From Duganella rivi (lineage in GTDB: Bacteria > Pseudomonadota > Gammaproteobacteria > Burkholderiales > Burkholderiaceae_D): a stretch of DNA of 64,000 bases. Below, one piece after another: positions 63,379 through 64,000 of the stretch. The stretch lies in the NCBI RefSeq assembly GCF_009857435.1, contig NZ_WWCK01000002.1, positions 248,001 to 312,000 on the forward strand. The letters are read 5' to 3'. The notes under the pieces were generated by a model. That model had not been told where the DNA came from and made no database searches. It was given only the letters and a program-made list of their open reading frames with translations. The first letter of the stretch is position 1; every line of letters begins with the position of its first letter. The translations under genes and the position numbers were made by a program.

Positions 63379-63960
63379 TCAGGCTGCGTGCTTGAGCTCG
63401 GGGATTTGTTGCAGGTCGTCCAGGTCGCGCACGATGTGGAGTTGGCGGATGCCCATGAATTGGAAGGCGGCCTTGAGCTGGCTTTCGTGATAGCTCATCA
63501 GATCGTCTGGGGACTCCAGCCTCAAGGCGCCGCAGCCGGCAGTCACCAGCAGCACGCGCACGGCGGGCTGGCGCTGGCTGCCGCCAGCGTTGGCCGGGTG
63601 TTGTTCCAGCAGGCGATCCATCCACGCTTTCAGCGTCGACGGCACAGTGAAATTGTGCATGGGCGCGCCCAGCACCACCACGTCGGCGTCGCGGAACTCT
63701 TGCAGCAGGGAGGCGCTTTGCAGGGCTTCCGCGCGCAGTTCGGCGTTCATGGGAATGTCGGCGTCCCAGCGCTGGCTGATGACTTGCAGCAGCGGCCCGC
63801 TGGCGTGGGACAGCGGCGACGCCGCGAGGTCGCGGTAAAGGACGGTCGGGACGGTTGCTTGGTCATTGCTTGCCGTCAGGGCAGCGGTCACCGCCGAGGT
63901 CATTTGGCGGGATGCAGAGTGGTCGCCGAGGGCGCAGGAATCGATGTGCAAAATGTTCAT
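63379..63960 (-). CDS. FMN-dependent NADH-azoreductase (AzoR-type flavodoxin-like)
   Basis: 193 residues from ATG 63960; an in-frame upstream ATG at 63996 gives a poor N-terminus. Flavodoxin-like fold with MNILHIDSCALGDHSASRQMT phosphate-binding loop, VLYRDLAASPLSH, and VVLGAPMHNFTVPSTLKAWMDRLL, the APMHNF flavin motif of AzoR-type quinone/azo reductases. It lacks the insert FRYTENGPEGL typical of E. coli AzoR and is slightly shorter. The reductase acts in the cytoplasm on quinones or azo compounds, from family knowledge. It is the last gene in the window. Confidence 0.87.
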   Translation of the reverse strand: MNILHIDSCALGDHSASRQMTSAVTAALTASNDQATVPTVLYRDLAASPLSHASGPLLQVISQRWDADIPMNAELRAEALQSASLLQEFRDADVVVLGAPMHNFTVPSTLKAWMDRLLEQHPANAGGSQRQPAVRVLLVTAGCGALRLESPDDLMSYHESQLKAAFQFMGIRQLHIVRDLDDLQQIPELKHAA

Positions 63961-64000
63961 CAATAAAGCATACACAAACAGAAACCGCTTCCACAATGGA

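Overview
The window looks like chromosome of a betaproteobacterium of the family Oxalobacteraceae (Massilia / Duganella / Janthinobacterium type). This rests on GC-rich coding with strong third-position bias, the hflX-hflK-hflC / hisZ-purA block typical of Burkholderiales, several PEP-CTERM proteins, a uvrB next to an aromatic/aspartate-type aminotransferase, and a Burkholderiales-like type VI secretion locus. The genus is an inference; no rRNA gene is present.

Layout. 0-6.5 kb: housekeeping, hflX (cut by the window edge), hflK, hflC, terminator, then hisZ, purA and a phosphoribosyltransferase, closed by a strong terminator. 6.5-8.1 kb: two tandem PEP-CTERM exported proteins. 8.1-14.8 kb: MarC-type membrane protein, secreted alpha/beta hydrolase, MocR-type regulator, small membrane protein, uvrB and an aminotransferase. 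14.9-32.3 kb: an accessory stretch marked by three identical tRNA-Asn(GTT) genes at 14.9, 16.7 and 32.2 kb, each with its own promoter and terminator. Between the first and third lie an AT-richer orphan membrane protein, a choice-of-anchor-C-like PEP-CTERM protein, a DUF2322 protein, a TTG-start lipoprotein, and a six-gene minus-strand cluster (25.06 down to 17.94 kb) headed by a 1204-residue beta-helical PEP-CTERM protein and followed by two lipoproteins, an M15 peptidase without signal peptide, a two-TM protein and a secreted protein. A LuxR-type regulator is divergent from this cluster, across an 18-bp perfect palindrome, and overlaps a hydrolase gene. A DUF4214-FKBP lipoprotein, a DUF3334 protein and a TonB-dependent receptor complete the stretch.

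32.3-37.9 kb: small membrane proteins, a large patatin-like protein with a C-terminal membrane domain, a glutathione S-transferase and a single-pass membrane protein. 38.0-53.8 kb: a type VI secretion (T6SS) locus with an M15 peptidase (TagX-like), tssM, tagF, an OmpA-like protein, tssL and tssK (divergent), a TPR-like lipoprotein, tssB, tssC, hcp, tssE, clpV and tssA. tssF, tssG, tssI (vgrG) and a recognisable tssJ are not in the window; tssE runs straight into clpV. 53.9-56.3 kb: a chemoreceptor and a DTW-domain tRNA-modifying enzyme. 56.3-61.5 kb: a minus-strand operon DUF2760 - Hsp70-like - Hsp70-like. 61.6-64 kb: a PA0069-type radical SAM protein behind a 20-bp sequence matching the canonical LexA box, a ChaC-type cyclotransferase and an FMN-dependent azoreductase-type protein.

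The points most worth following are the PEP-CTERM / lipoprotein / M15 cluster with its divergent LuxR regulator and palindrome, the T6SS locus without its tssFG pair, the LexA-box radical SAM gene, and an RcsB/NarL-type inverted repeat in front of the patatin gene. All assignments come from reading the sequence by eye; no database search was run.
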